From Neonectria sp. B-13 (lineage: Eukaryota > Ascomycota > Sordariomycetes > Hypocreales > Nectriaceae), in assembly GCA_002682825.1 (NCBI GenBank), contig NOKP01000016.1:1267660-1331659 (forward strand): a DNA stretch of 64,000 nucleotides, given 5' to 3'. The notes below the pieces were generated by a model. That model saw nothing but the letters and a program-made list of their open reading frames with translations. It did not search any database and was not told the DNA's origin. The position numbers and the translations under genes are program-made. Positions 22,536 to 35,100 of the stretch are shown here, in pieces (the stretch's first letter is position 1; every line of letters begins with the position of its first letter).

Positions 22536-22979
22536 TGGGCATCTTAGAACTTACAGGACTATGAGAAAACTATATGTTCATTAAGACACCGTTCTGTCTA
22601 CCTTGGAGACATGGTTTTGTTCGTTTTATACATATTACTTTGCTCCTCGTTCAAGCCATGAAGATCACCATCGTATCACTCATGGGTTTGTATGTGTAGA
22701 GGCGTGGTGGACTAGTGGATTTGCTGGTACCAGCCTATGACCATCTGTGACTGCACCGTAGCTTGGTTGTGGCCAACCCTCCGTTTTGTGACTTGTCGCC
22801 CAAGTCCCCGTACAGGGAGAGGTCGGGAAGTAGTATGGAGACCCAGGGAGCATAGTGTCTGTACCAGCAGGATTATACCCATCACTATCACCATCTAGCA
22901 AATCAGGTAAGTAAGGTATCTTCTCATACAATTCAAGGTATGATTAGACCTTGACAAACAAGGGAAGTCAGTAGTAAAT
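22536..22979. other. 3' flank of sugar transporter, no gene seen
   Basis: Short frames only; base composition falls towards AT at the right end. Confidence 0.5.
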
Positions 22980-23820
22980 ACGCATTTAAAAACAAACTTG
23001 AATTACTGAGATGTGGAGCTTAAGCAATGTAAGAGAGGCACCGTCCTTGATTCACCAAACAACAAACAACTACTACTTATTTATAGTAATTTTAGCCTTA
23101 GTCAATATCATCTGATAGATCAAGACAATGCAGTAGATAATATACAGCAGTTAATACAGTAAGATACTATACTTAGTACTATCAATCCCAATAACTTAAA
23201 CACAGTAAGCTTTCCCAGTATATAGTTTACATTAATGTTATACCTTAAGCCTATTTTTATAACCTATCTAAGTCCCTCTCTCTAACCTTAATATCTAATT
23301 TATAAAAAGCTTATTCTAAACTATAGTATATATAAATAATTATCTCTTATTAAGCTAATAAGTTAGACTAGCCTTCTTCCCTCTTTTTCAATATATTATA
23401 ATACAGTATAATACAACTATAATATATACTATAATTATTTACTATATATTATAGCTAGATAGTAAAATATAAAGCTATAAGGTATATAAAATAGAATACT
23501 ATTATTCTTTAGATAAAGAGATAAAGGCTACTAAGTATAAGTAGTAACTTTACTAAGCTAAACTTTATAGCCTTAATAGCTTTAAGTCTAACTGTATAAT
23601 GATTAGTACTATTTAAAAGGTATATCTAGCTATATTCAGCTGCTACTTACTCCTTAACAATAGAACTACTAAGGTTAATAACATTAGCTTTATTATAGAG
23701 GAGAAGATGCTACTCAAAGCCCTTGCTAAGCGATTGGAGGCTAGGTTAGACAATGAAGATAATGAAGTCATTATTAACGAATTATCTAGAGACAAATATA
23801 CCCTTTGGTTCTAGGAGTTA
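22980..23820. repeat. AT-rich, probably RIP-degraded repeat remnant
   Basis: This stretch is strongly TpA-rich (for example 23300-23600), with very few CpG or CpA-rich stretches and no long open frame, unlike its flanks. A short protein-like segment survives near 23640-23815. This composition is what repeat-induced point mutation leaves of a transposon in Pezizomycotina. The element type could not be recognised. Confidence 0.55.
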
Positions 23821-24129
23821 CTAGGGTGCGTAGAACTAGTGCAGATGGCCAGCTAGTCTGCCATCTGGAAATCAGGGGAAGGATCATATGCTAGGAATAG
23901 GGTTAAGGAAAAACTTAGACTGGACGGAAAAGGTAGATGGGTTCGGGTCAGATGCAAAGGTTAATAAAGAACTTTAAAACCAACCAGGCTCGAGACAAAG
24001 AAATCGATGCGTGACACAGTAATCATTACACATTAGGTTCCCTCATAGAGGGAACAACTACTACTTATAGTAGTAACTTATAAAGACAACCCACCCAGGG
24101 CGTCCGCCATGGCTCCAAAACCGCCATCT

Positions 24130-24247
24130 TGGCCTCCTCGGCCTCCTCCTCGGCCTCCTCGTCCTCGTCCTCCTCGTCCTCGTCCTCGTCCTCCTCGTCC
24201 TCGTCCTCCTCGTCCTCGTCCTCGTCCTCCTCGTCTTCCTCGTCCTC
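24130..24247. repeat. CCTCGT-type hexanucleotide microsatellite
   Basis: Tandem and mixed CCTCGT/CCTCCT units run about 118 bp. They read as poly-Ser on plus and poly-Asp/Glu on minus, which makes long spurious frames on both strands. Confidence 0.85.
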
Positions 24248-24265
24248 GCCCAGCTGTGCCAGGCT

Positions 24266-24540
24266 TGGCGATATGGTTGTTGGGGGGGCGGGCCAGGACC
24301 AGCTGGCCGCTCGTCCCGGGAGAGTGGAGCACGCTCCGGGGAGTTCAGAGCATGGAAGCACCCCAAAGAACGACCTGGTTGTTGGGGGAGCGGGGGGCAG
24401 GTGCGGGAGCGAGGGTGCGGGCGCGGGCGGACTGGACGACATGGTTGTTGCGGGGAGCGCCAGGCATGGGCTGGGCGGCATGGTTGTTGGGGGGGCCGCC
24501 AAGTATGGGCTGGCCGATATGGTTGTTGGGGGGGGTGCTG
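24266..24540. repeat. GC-rich dispersed minisatellite, ATGGTTGTTGGGGGG-like units
   Basis: Five degenerate copies of a TGGTTGTTGGGGG core occur near 24271, 24378, 24438, 24480 and 24518. Read on the minus strand, in the frame of the candidate zinc-knuckle gene, the four copies from 24378 on encode a repeating (P/S)PNN(H/Q) or PRNNH motif. Confidence 0.7.
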
Positions 24541-24864
24541 GGCTCAATGGCCCTTAGGACCCTTCTCTGGCGCCGGGACAAGGCCCCAGAGGGACCTCGT
24601 CCCGGGTCCCGCGGACACTCGCAGGCTCGATGGCCTCTCAGGCCACACTGTAATCTAGTTAGTAACAATCGTACAAACACTACTGCATAGATAAGGCAAT
24701 AGTACTTACCAGGTGACAAAGGCCACCGAACCGGGCGTTGCGGCCGCCACCACCGACTCCAACAGAGACGGGAAGGTTGAATAGTGCGCCAAGCTATAGA
24801 TGAGTCAGTAGTGCTATTATCATAGTAGGTAAAGTCTGTGGGTCGATCGACGGTTCATGCAACG
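24345..24864 (-). CDS. Candidate spliced CCHC zinc-knuckle protein with PPNNH repeats (N-terminus unclear)
   Basis: Two minus-strand exons (24793-24710 and 24647-24345) are joined by a 62-nt intron with a GTAAGT donor, ACTAACT branch and TTACAG acceptor. The phase-0 junction assembles a complete CCHC zinc knuckle, CHLCGLRGHRACEC (C-x2-C-x4-H-x4-C), that neither exon holds alone. Downstream, four or five PPNNH-type repeats and an Ala/Pro/Arg-rich stretch run to a stop at 24345. The first exon starts right after an in-frame TAG at a CTATAG acceptor, so another intron precedes it; one possible donor is at 24863, joining a frame that opens at 25049. Zinc knuckles bind single-stranded nucleic acid and occur in Gag-like proteins. 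It lies next to decayed repeats, so it could be a transposon remnant. Function unknown. Confidence 0.4.
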
Positions 24865-27209
24865 CATGCGGCATGCATAAGAAGTGTGTGGGGTGGTAGA
24901 GACAAACAGTGGATGATGTGCGTGGGGTGGCGCTGACGGTGCAAAGACATCCAGAACTTCAGAAGTGTGAACGTATGAAGCCTCGAGCGAAATGAGAATG
25001 ATGCGGACTCACGGGCACCGTCTTGGCGGTTGGTCCGACCGCTGTGCACAAGGGAGTGTGGTGTGCACTTCCACGTTTGCTTCGTGGCTCAACAGTTCGA
25101 AAAGAAATGGAAGAGGGAAGAGAGAGATGAAAGAGCAAGGGCGAGCGGAGAGGAATTTGGTACACTTAGGGCTTCAGGGTTACCGGCCCTCGTGGTATCA
25201 CGTGTGTCAACCGGTTCCTTCCTGCTCATCTCTCAACTGCTACGATTGGCCATATGGCGATAGGTCGCATCAATCTCAGAGCCAATGAAGGGGGGCGGAT
25301 GGCACCTATCAGGTTACTGGAACAAGAGACCTAGACTGCATGCTAGACTTCTTTTTATTGGACTTCATCGAAGCTCAGGTAGTAAGTGAACATGAATTGG
25401 TTGTTGTCATCGCAGCATCCAGCGAGGAGATCGTCGGTTGCTGCCCAAAGTGAGTGGAACCGACTCTGAGGAGAGAGCTAATCATGGCGACGTACTTATA
25501 TCACGAATTGGTTGAGGTTCCAATATAGATATCCTAAAAGAGGTGCCTTCCTCGGCAGTAAGTCATTATATATGTACCTATAGTTGCTTAGGGCTCAGTA
25601 CCTAAGCTGAGACTAAAGGTTGAAGGGTTTAGGTCTGAGGACTTAGTGTCTAGGTTTGAGGATTTAGTGTCTAGATATGCTAAGGCTAAAAGCTGGGTGT
25701 TGTGGCTCTGAGCATACTTATAGTGCCTTTAGGCGTAACATGGACTTCTTTGCTCGATGCGGTAGGGCAAATGCACCGGTTGTGATAACGAACAGAAGCT
25801 CTAGCGGCCGCACTGCTTTACCTGGAGAGCTTCACGGAAATTCAGTGCGGCTGGTTGACCAACCCGGCACCGGCCGCTTTGGCAGAGCCCCTCAAGAAAG
25901 GTAAGCTCCTCCCTGATTTTGCCCCGACCGGATTGAATCATGGTAACTTTATGGCCATACAGATATGCACCAACCCAGATTGCTGACCTCCGTCGATCGA
26001 GTGTATAGAGAGCTTTCTTCCCGGGGTGCTTACAGTCAAAGTACGAATATTACCGCACTTGACTAGCAATTTGTTGTTGGAATTATACCGCCGAGTATGC
26101 TTCAACTCCTCTATAAGCAAGCTCCGTCTAATTTTGACGAGGGAAGGCCTCCCAGCCATGGGAGGAACGCGAAAAAGGATTCAAGTCTACTATACGCATG
26201 GTTGTGTCTCACTGGGCTTGACCGAGCTCTCAGAGAAATGCTTCCAACAAGAATCCTGACGGAGCGTCGTCCTCTGGGTAATTGCCCAATAAAGGGGGCG
26301 CAAGGGTTATATTAATTATCTACTCAAACAATAGGTACAAAAGCTGACCTTGGACGATGGGAATCACCTTCTCGCGGTACTCTGAGTCAGTATTGGTTGA
26401 ACTCATCTTGACATCTCAACCGAAGTGGGAATGAGCCAAAAGATGTATTTTTAAATAACAGATCAAATGAAATCACGAATATCATACAAGTTTACTGACT
26501 AGATATCATTGCCAAGCTCACTCATGTCTCACGGGTTAGTCTTTTATATTGCTCCTCCTTCTTCCAGTGACTATATCGCTGTCCTTCTCCTCTCTTTCTC
26601 CATGTTCGCTTTTACCCGTCATCTTCACATTGATATACCTCGTAATAGATAACGGTGCGAATGTGAATGTGCACGACCCACAATCATATTGGCGATATCA
26701 CCATTTCAATTATCTCGCTGAATCCATCATACCTCTATATCTCTAATTTCTGCCAGCCTTCTCTGCGCAAGACGGAATGAAGAGGTGACGTCCCTTTAAG
26801 TTTTCTGCGCGTTCGTGCATTGCGTCACGTGACTCAGATACCGCACCGTGGCACGAGTCATGCGAGAAAACGACCACCTCGGTGTAAGTGCCAGAGCGCA
26901 GAACCTGATACGGCAATACAATTACTCAATGGGACGCGAGTACAGTTTCTATGTTCTATTATTTAATTGGTATTGGATTGCAGTGATGTGGGTGCACGCG
27001 GCGGCGACGCTGTGAGGTGGTTCTGAAAAATTCCCACTCAACACCACGATCCACTTCCTCACAGCTCATCACGATATTTGCAACCACAACAGCACGCTAC
27101 GTTTTGCAAATGAATCGAGTTGTTTAATGATTAAATCGATGCTCATTACTGTCTGAGTAATAATTAATATCTACTTGAGTCCACCTGTGCTGCTAAAACC
27201 ACCCCGGCC
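24865..27209. other. Repeat-poor intergenic region without clear gene
   Basis: No convincing gene. A 21-bp unit, AGGTCTGAGGACTTAGTGTC + T, is tandemly duplicated at 25631-25672; the second copy differs by C-to-T changes. A weak spliced frame (25677-25900 joined to 25963-26008, GTAAGC donor, ACAG acceptor) would give about 90 residues of unknown kind. The rest is AT-rich 3' flank of the peptide transporter. Confidence 0.45.
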
Positions 27210-29146
27210 TTAAGCCTTCTCGGGGTCCTGGTTCTCGGCGATCTTGTTCTCCAACGCGTTGGGCTGGTTAGTTCCCTTGAAATCAGATCTCGCCAACATG
27301 TTCCAATGGTCCTCCTCACTGTCTAAATGACGGAAACAAAACCAGAAGGCGATTCCGCCGACGAAAGCGATACAGGCGACGGTGGTGTAGTTCCAGACCA
27401 AAAGAGGGTCGATGGAGAGCGGGGTGAAGGCCTGGCCGATAGCGGCGGAGATGGCACTCATGAACAGGTTCACGCTCATGACCAGGGACTTCATGTTCTC
27501 CGGGGCCTTGGAGTAGGCGTACTCGTACGAGGTAACGTTGGTGAAAATCTCAGCGAGACCGATGAGGATGTACGGGAGGCACTGAGCCCAGACATTGATG
27601 GGAGCGGGCTCTGCGCAGTCGGGATCGTTGGCATACCAGCCGCAGCTTCCCAGCTCGTAGATGTAGTATTGCATGACAGCAGAGGCGACCATAGACAGAG
27701 CGGCGATGATGAAACCGGTGGTCATACGCTTGATGGGGGTGAACTTGATGCCGGCCTTGCGGAGAGCGGGGTACAGAACATGATCAATGATGGGGATCAT
27801 GATCACGATAGAGATGGGGTTGAGGTTCTGGATGACGTCGTTGGGGGTGCCGTGAAGCTGCATGGTAGCGGCCTGGGTGGTCAAGTTACCGGTCATCTGG
27901 TTGTAGGCGAGGAAGAAGACGGGGAGGAAGAGGAAGACCTTGCAGGCCATGAGACCTCGGCGGACTTCGTCGACCCAAGCATCATCGTAGGTCATCCACG
28001 AGGGGCGCTCGTCGACGGGGACGTTGGAGGGCTTGGCCAGATCCCAGTTAAGCTTGAAAGGCTTGCACTGCTTCTGTACGTAGATGAACATACGCAGGAA
28101 CTTGGACAGCACGGAGCCGGTGGGCGGTGACAGCTTGTAGTTCTTCTTGTTGAAGGCGAGGACGAAGGGGGCGATCAGGAAGAGCACCGTAGGGATGAGG
28201 AAGGCCAGGTAGAAGGAGTGATACTTCTCAACATAGACCACTGTTGAACCAGGTTAGCAAAGTATTCTAGGTTGTTTTGGGAGGGGGATATCGTACTTCC
28301 GATCTGGCCAGCCATGGAGCCGATGTTGATACAAAAGTAGAAGTACAGGAAGACGCGGGTGTTGGTCACGGCAGGATCAACAATGACTCGCTCGCCGTTC
28401 TGAACCTCGACACGCATGCGGGTGTCATCATTCTGCTCAGCAAGCAGTGGTGAGACGTTGGCCTTGAAGAAACCGGTGCCGACGCAGAGAGTGAGGAGGC
28501 CCACGATGAAGACACCGAAAGAAGTATCGGCCTTGACGATGACACCGGGAGCAGAGGCGGCGACGAGGATAACGTGGGCGATGGTGGCGATACCGATGGC
28601 GATGTGAAGAGTCCAGAAACGACCGAGGCGGGCATCAGCAACCCAGGCACTGGAGGGAGTCGTTAGTAAGAGTTTGATACAGGCAGTTAGACGGCAGGAA
28701 ACTCACCCGAGGAGGGGCATCACGTAGGCGAAGAACTGGTTGAAGAGAGACAGAGCCTGGGCAGCCTGGGAGCCCATGTTGAGGGCACCAGCCTGGGCAT
28801 CGGGGTCGGAAGCGTTGATGGGAGCACCAGTCGTCGAGCCCTCGGGCAGCGGCTGGGCGATGAAGTTGGTGTAGAGCACGGAGGAGCCGTAGTAGGAGAA
28901 TCGCTCGCAGAGTTCGACGAAGGCGATGGTGTACATGCTCCACTTGATGACACCGGAGACACGGCGCAGAGTGCGCAGGTCCTCCTCACTGGGCTCATCA
29001 TCTTCTTCGCTGGTCGAGCGGAGGTCGTGCAGTATCTCCTTGTCCATAGAGCCCTTGCCGGCGATCTGGGGGATGCCGCGGGTCTCGGGGTCGACGAGCC
29101 CGGCCCGCGCAATGGCGTCGTTGTCGAGGTTGATGGTGTTGGTCAT
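27210..29146 (-). CDS. PTR2-type proton-coupled peptide transporter (POT family)
   Basis: Model (minus): exons 29146-28707, 28649-28297 and 28240-27210, 607 residues with about 12 membrane helices. A hydrophilic N-terminus of about 75 residues leads to the first helix with VELCERFSYYG (PTR2 signature 1 region). FFKANVSPLLAEQ and the second PTR2 signature TRVFLYFYFCINIGS follow, with a long loop before the second half. POT carriers import di- and tripeptides with protons across the plasma membrane. Splice phases (2, then 1) agree, and intron 2 reads AAG-GTACGA with a TTCAACAG acceptor. Relatives are usually nitrogen-regulated; the sequence here does not show how. A very long gene-free region lies upstream. 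Confidence 0.93.
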
Positions 29147-32100
29147 GATGGGCGAATTGCGTCCTTGACTTGTCTTGACTTGACGGGAACTACTCTTTCA
29201 AGTGCTGTCTTGCTCTGGCCCGGGAGAGGGTTAAGCAGAGGGAGATAAAGAAGAGGAGACCTGGAGAGGGATGGAGACGAAAGGAATCTGAGACAAGAGA
29301 CGAGAGGGGATCCACGAGGAATCTTATATCAACTCGACGATCAATTAACTGTCCACGGCGCGGGTACCCCGTCGCCACCTGTTCGTGGGAGCTCTGAGAC
29401 AAGAAAGGCAACCCATGGCCGATGAGACGATCCCAGCCAAGACCTGGTCGTACCAGAGATTGGTCAATGGCCTTATCGGGCAGGTCGCCGCACGCGACTA
29501 AGACCCGACAAAGAAGGCTGATGTACAGAAGGTCGGCGACAAAAGTCCCGACACCAATTCAGTCCCAGTCCAGTGCAAGTCCAGTCGCGTCTCGTCTGTC
29601 GGTCATCAGCATTGGAGATGGGAAATACTGGAGACCTCGGCCGGGGGGTTGTTAGTGGAGTGGGTGGCCCAACCGGCCGGGAACAAGACGAACCAGGGGC
29701 GGACCCCGTGTGGACCCATTATCCGCCACGGCCGGGGTCGCCAAAGGGCCGCCACGAGCCCGTCAAGCGTTTCGGGCCTATTCGAGTCGACGGCAGGGTT
29801 AGGCCTAAGGAGGAAGGTGGCAAGACACCGAGGTCCCAGATCTCGACTGTCTGGGTGAAGATGCATACTGTAGTCGAGATAGGTAGCAGATGTACAGTGG
29901 CACTGGAAGTCGTGAGGCAAACTTTGGCCGGAGGAAAGGTCACAGAGACGCTATTGGGCATTGAGCATCAAGGGCGCACCGATCGATGCTACGGAACAAG
30001 GCGGGAGACGCTTCTGAGGTCTCTCTTGTGAGATCGAGGTTGCCAATGGGCGCAAAGATCTCATCATGGATACTCAAACCTGTTTGGCGATGATGGTTGT
30101 GCTTCTGGAACTTGGAACCCGCTCCGACTCGCTGGTACGATGAAACCTCGCCTCCCGCCATCTGGGGAGAGATAACGTAGGGCCGAAGCGCGACGAGGAT
30201 CCCAGCTGAGGGCTTCACACCCAAAAGCGTGGTGATTAATGCCAGGCAGTCGATTAGACAATATACGATGCATCATGTGGTGTCACTCGCAGTGTCTTTG
30301 ATGAATTTCCGTCTCTGGACGGTAGCGCCTGTCTCAGCGCCCGCGCAAGAATGACCGGGTGGCGTCCTAGCTACCGAGGCATGGCCTGTCTCCCGCCCTT
30401 GCAACCGACGCCGGAAATAGGCAGGGCAGAGCCGGTGCAGCCAAGAGGGTGTTCTGAACCTGGGATGAAGAGGGGGAGCCGAGAGAATCCAAGAAGCACA
30501 CCACCGTTCCGGATCCGAATAAAGAGATCTGCGGAGGTTAGGCCGCTTGTGATTGGCTGCGGGAGTCCGAGCGGCTGCGATTGGCTGCGCCGGGGGGGCC
30601 GAGGTGTGGCGGGTTGTGGCGGGTTGTGGCGGGTGGCTGTGGCGATCGATCAACTTGCTACGTGTGTGGCTTGTCTTTCTCTTTTCTGTGCACCGTTTCT
30701 AAAGCCATGGCTGAATGTCATCGGGGTGGGGTTTTTTTGGGTTATCTGGGGGAGGCGAGGGAATGCCGATACAACGTCGCGTTGCCGCAGATGCCGCATG
30801 CAGAGGGATCAACGCAGCAACAGGAGAGACAGATACGCAGCCAGGAAGAAGGGAACAATGAAACAGGGACTGTCCGGAACACGGCAACGACAGCCACGAA
30901 TCCATGCATGGTGAAGTTGCAGTCTAGAGAAGCCCGGGTTAGGTAAAGGATTGACTGCTGAATTGTTGTCGCATTCGGAGTTTGACCCCTTGTAGGTGGT
31001 TCGCAGTCACCACCATCACCATCAGCACCATCAAAAGGACCTCTCGAACCGAAGCCGTTCAGCCTTGGCGATACCTTGGCCATGACTTCTCCCCTGGTCG
31101 GCCCCAGGCCTTTTGTATACTACAACCCATGATCCAGCCGCCAGCCGAGCAACCACTCCAAATATCACCTGTACAACAATTACAGCCTCCGTACCCCGAG
31201 CGAGTAAGAGAAGCTGGCTCGTAAGGCACGTAATTGGGATTTCGCCATCTCACATGTTTCACCCTGCCCAACCAACACGCAGCCTCAGTGCATCGTCTCC
31301 CCTGCACAGCCAAGCGCACCGCACAACACGCGCCGTTGGGTGAGGCGATTCCTCACAGCACGCAACCGCCCTGGGCACTCTATCGCGGCAGTGCGGGCCT
31401 CGCTGTGAATGTAACCGCAACCTTCCTAAACAGGGTTGGAGCTATGGCGAATCGCGCGTACCCCGTCGGCCGCTTCCACCAAACAGGTGTGGACCGATTA
31501 TTCCCAGCGCGCATGGCGTGTCCTGCGTGGTGCCAACGTTTCGTCTGATCTGGAATTCCCATGGAAGCTTTCGCACAGCTGCACTACTGTGCGTAGAGGC
31601 TGCACAGAGGGGCAAAAAGTAGGCAGAGGGGCAATACCGCAACAGGCGAAAGATGATCAACGGAATGGCAGCGGCTGTCTAGCTTAAGCCACGCTTCGCT
31701 CGTCAAGCCATAGTGATGACATCCTCAGCTGCCCACCACAGCATCGTAACGCCTCCGTTCCCCGTCTCCCCATATCCCCACGCATCGCCATTTTACCTGT
31801 CAAGCACGTCTATCTCACTTATGACAAACGAAAACTTACCTGTGCATGTTCCCCAAGATGACACGACCTTACTATATCTCATCATGACAAACAGAAACTT
31901 CCCCAGCATCCAACTGCCCCATCGAGGCTCTCGCCGCCTGGGGTTTGCGGGGAAGACCCGACGGCAGCCGACGCAAGACGAGGGCAAAGGGCTGTCTATC
32001 GTAGTTTCTCGTATCGTTGTCACTCAGAGAGTATCTGGGGCGTGCTGTGTCTTACCAGCGTCTTCCCAGCTGCACCGTAGTCCCCGTACGTACGAGAATA

Positions 32101-35100
32101 CCTTATCGACCATCTTGTAGTCTATCTGGCGCAGAAGCCCTTGGGGGACTTTTGGAGCCCCAATGGAGCAACGATCTGTGCATGTAACCTGCCCCCTCAA
32201 GGGCCCTTTGTCTAGCGCCGGTGCTCAAAGCTCAAGCCTCCAGCAAAGGGACCACCCCCGCTCATTCGGAGGGAAAAGAATGGAGACAACATGGGTGCGC
32301 GGACCTGCGTGCATCATGGATGCCGTGTCTACCACTCCACTTTCTCTTCCCCTGATCGTTGATGGAGCCGGAGAGCCAATATCAACTGCAGCAAGGCCCC
32401 TGGGAGAGCCATGCGACAACAGCGGGTCGGAGAGCGGCGGCGTGGGGCGCGGGAACGAGCACGTCCATCGGCGCTGCCCGCCTTGGGCTTTGGGTGTCTC
32501 AACTCCATTCTCCAGCGTGCGTGCTGCGTACTACCCACACGTACGCGCTGCGCTGGACGCGTTGCACATCGGTCACCTTGAACAAGCAAGATTACCGATA
32601 TGAAAGACACACGTCTTATTGGCTGATTGTCCTTCATCACTGTGTCCCAGTAGTCTGTCTACCTCTCGCTGGGATCTCACATGCCACGACTCTACGAGCC
32701 TGCTTCTGCACCTCTGCTTCCTCCACTTGCGCATTCTCGCGGCACGGCAGCAGAGCCGCAGCTCCGATGAGATTGTGAAATACAAGGTACTCTGTTTGCC
32801 GTCGCGAAACTTCGAGGTGCTGGGCCTACGTGGTGCATCCCGAAGTAAAGTAGGCTCATCATTTAGAGCCATCGTCGCTACCAAAGGTCGGCCGAGAGGT
32901 CCAAGGTCAACGAAAAAGTAGACGGGACAATGATAGCATGATCGAACAACAACACTCTTCTGCTTCCTTCCTGCACAAAAAGCAAGGTCGATCCCACCGC
33001 CGATTTACTCTGTGCTGTTAGACTCAAGTCTCGAGGAGGGTCAAGTGAGGTTCGGAACCTGCCCGACCCGTAGTCTTTGAATGTCTTCCCAGTTTCGGTC
33101 GGCGGCCTTTTACAACTATAGGGTATTTTACCTGGAATAAACCACAGTTGGTACCCTAACTGCTAAAGAGAACAGTAGGCTTCCAGCCTTTCCAGACGTC
33201 GGACTGACAGTGTTTAGCAACCCATTGGTTAACATCCCTGAGGTTCCTGCACCCGAATCGCCTAGTGAACGCTATCAGCGAGAGGACCAAAGGCGCCGTC
33301 AACGTTGCCAAGTAGAAACGAGAGCGACATCTGAAAATAGAGCTGAGGCTATTCGAATTATGGAGACTATACTTTTCAAAGGGTGTTTGTCGCCTAGATG
33401 GAATGATCTACCAGGAGCAGATATCTCGGTGGCACAGGTGGCGACGGTATCACTAGTCGTTCATCATACTCAACTACATCGGGCAGGCGATAACAGGGCT
33501 GACAAAGCCAGAACAACAGAACAGGCTTAAGGTGCCAAGGTGCGTAATTGAATCAAGGTTAGAGCCACAGGCAAAATACTATGGTACAATCCTTCACGAA
33601 CAGGGGTCGCATAGCAGTTAGGCTCGGACATAAGACTGGGAATTGCACTGGAGCTTCTGAAGTAAGCTGTGCATGGAACTATCCCTTCTTGAGCGACCCA
33701 GAAGGGAAGGAGGGAGCGCCCCTGGCTGGCGTCTTGGGATCATGTAACTACCCTAAGTAGGAGCCAGCGTCTTTCCCCGTTCTGCATCACGAGACGGAAA
33801 TATCTCGTCGACCTGTACCATTGGTAGTTCGCCTTGGTCTACAAATAGTCCAGGCTTGCGCCTGGAGCTACATGGGTCTAATTACCAATAGCTTGGCAGG
33901 CAAGCTAATGCACATGTGCTAATGTTGACGATTGGGCTGTTTTGAGTAACGATAACAGTGGCATCCAGTCTCTGGCAAGACGTTACAATACTCAGGGGTT
34001 CCATTTACCGAGAATGCTTGACCATCATACTTCAGGTAGGGGCCACAAGGGGTTTTCAAAACTTTCTAAGATGTCAGGTCCAAACTAGACTTCAGGTCGT
34101 GGCCTAATTGACCTTGCCCAGCTCTAAGAGTAAAATTGCACGAATAGTGTTCGAGATACTTGTTCCGGCGTATTCTCCGTTTTCCGGGCTAGTCTCTTTT
34201 GCAGGCCTCTTTGCGGACTAAGACGTCTTGGGGAGTCCAATCAGTCTTTGAGATGCTGCAACTCAATGGTTCTTTGTCAAAGTTGCAGTTTGAGAAGCCT
34301 CCATGCCCTTGACAATCCTGTTTCTCGGTAGTTCCTTAACAGCTGATGTTAAGTTGCTTAATGTGGTGGTAGGTGGATACTGTAGGGTACACACGAGTTC
34401 CTGTCTCCTTTGTGATGCCGTAATACTTTCTTACTTAAGCTTTCTCTTGACAGCCCAGTTTCCCTCCTGTCATTATACTCCACCATCAATCTCTCAGGCA
34501 CTAAGCAATCACCATGACCAACGAGGAGACCGTCACGATCGCGTCTGGCTTCGCCGTGGCTGAAAGTTCCTGACAACCTAACCTGGCTGAATTGTTGATT
34601 GAACGTGGGATATTCACTCTTTCTCAGAGGTTAACACTAACTACTAACACCTTACCCCTAACCGCTGATCCTAACTGCCAATCCTGACCTAAGTCAATAA
34701 TTCCATACGCCAAACATTGGCGGGGTGCCCCTCTCGAACCGTTCGGCTGCGACGGCATCCCATTCCCTGGCTTCGGCCTCGACCTTCCGAAGCGTAGAGG
34801 CTCAAAGCGCAGAGACTCGGAGCTCTTGCTACGACGAGGCTCTGGCTTTCTCAAGGTGTCTGGGTTCCAGTGAGGCATTATGGGCAGTGGAATTGCGAGT
34901 GTCTAAAGTCTGAAGAGGTCGATGCAGGGTGGTGGCGATGGTGATGATGATGAAATCTCTGGCTGGTGGCGGTGGAACGATAATTTCCGACGTTTCAATC
35001 TCGTCATCGTTGCGGCGGGGGCCTTCCTCGGATGTCATCAACGGCCCCAGGCCCGGATTTTCCCCTTAGCCTCAACTGCAGCCTCTGGCATCATCAAATC

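Noticed and set aside
24065..24547. Minus-strand 160-codon frame with a long Asp/Glu run
   Set aside because: The acidic run is only the CCTCGT microsatellite read in one frame, and the repeat-driven part is equally open in other frames.
24109..24690. Plus-strand 193-codon Pro/Arg-rich frame
   Set aside because: Low-complexity shadow of the same repeats; no start context, no family features.
27327..28130. 267-codon plus-strand frame
   Set aside because: It lies antisense to the firmly identified peptide transporter; composition is a codon-bias shadow.
34630..34690. Run of CTAAC/CCCTAAC words as telomeric repeat
   Set aside because: Only one word matches the telomere hexamer and the spacing is irregular.
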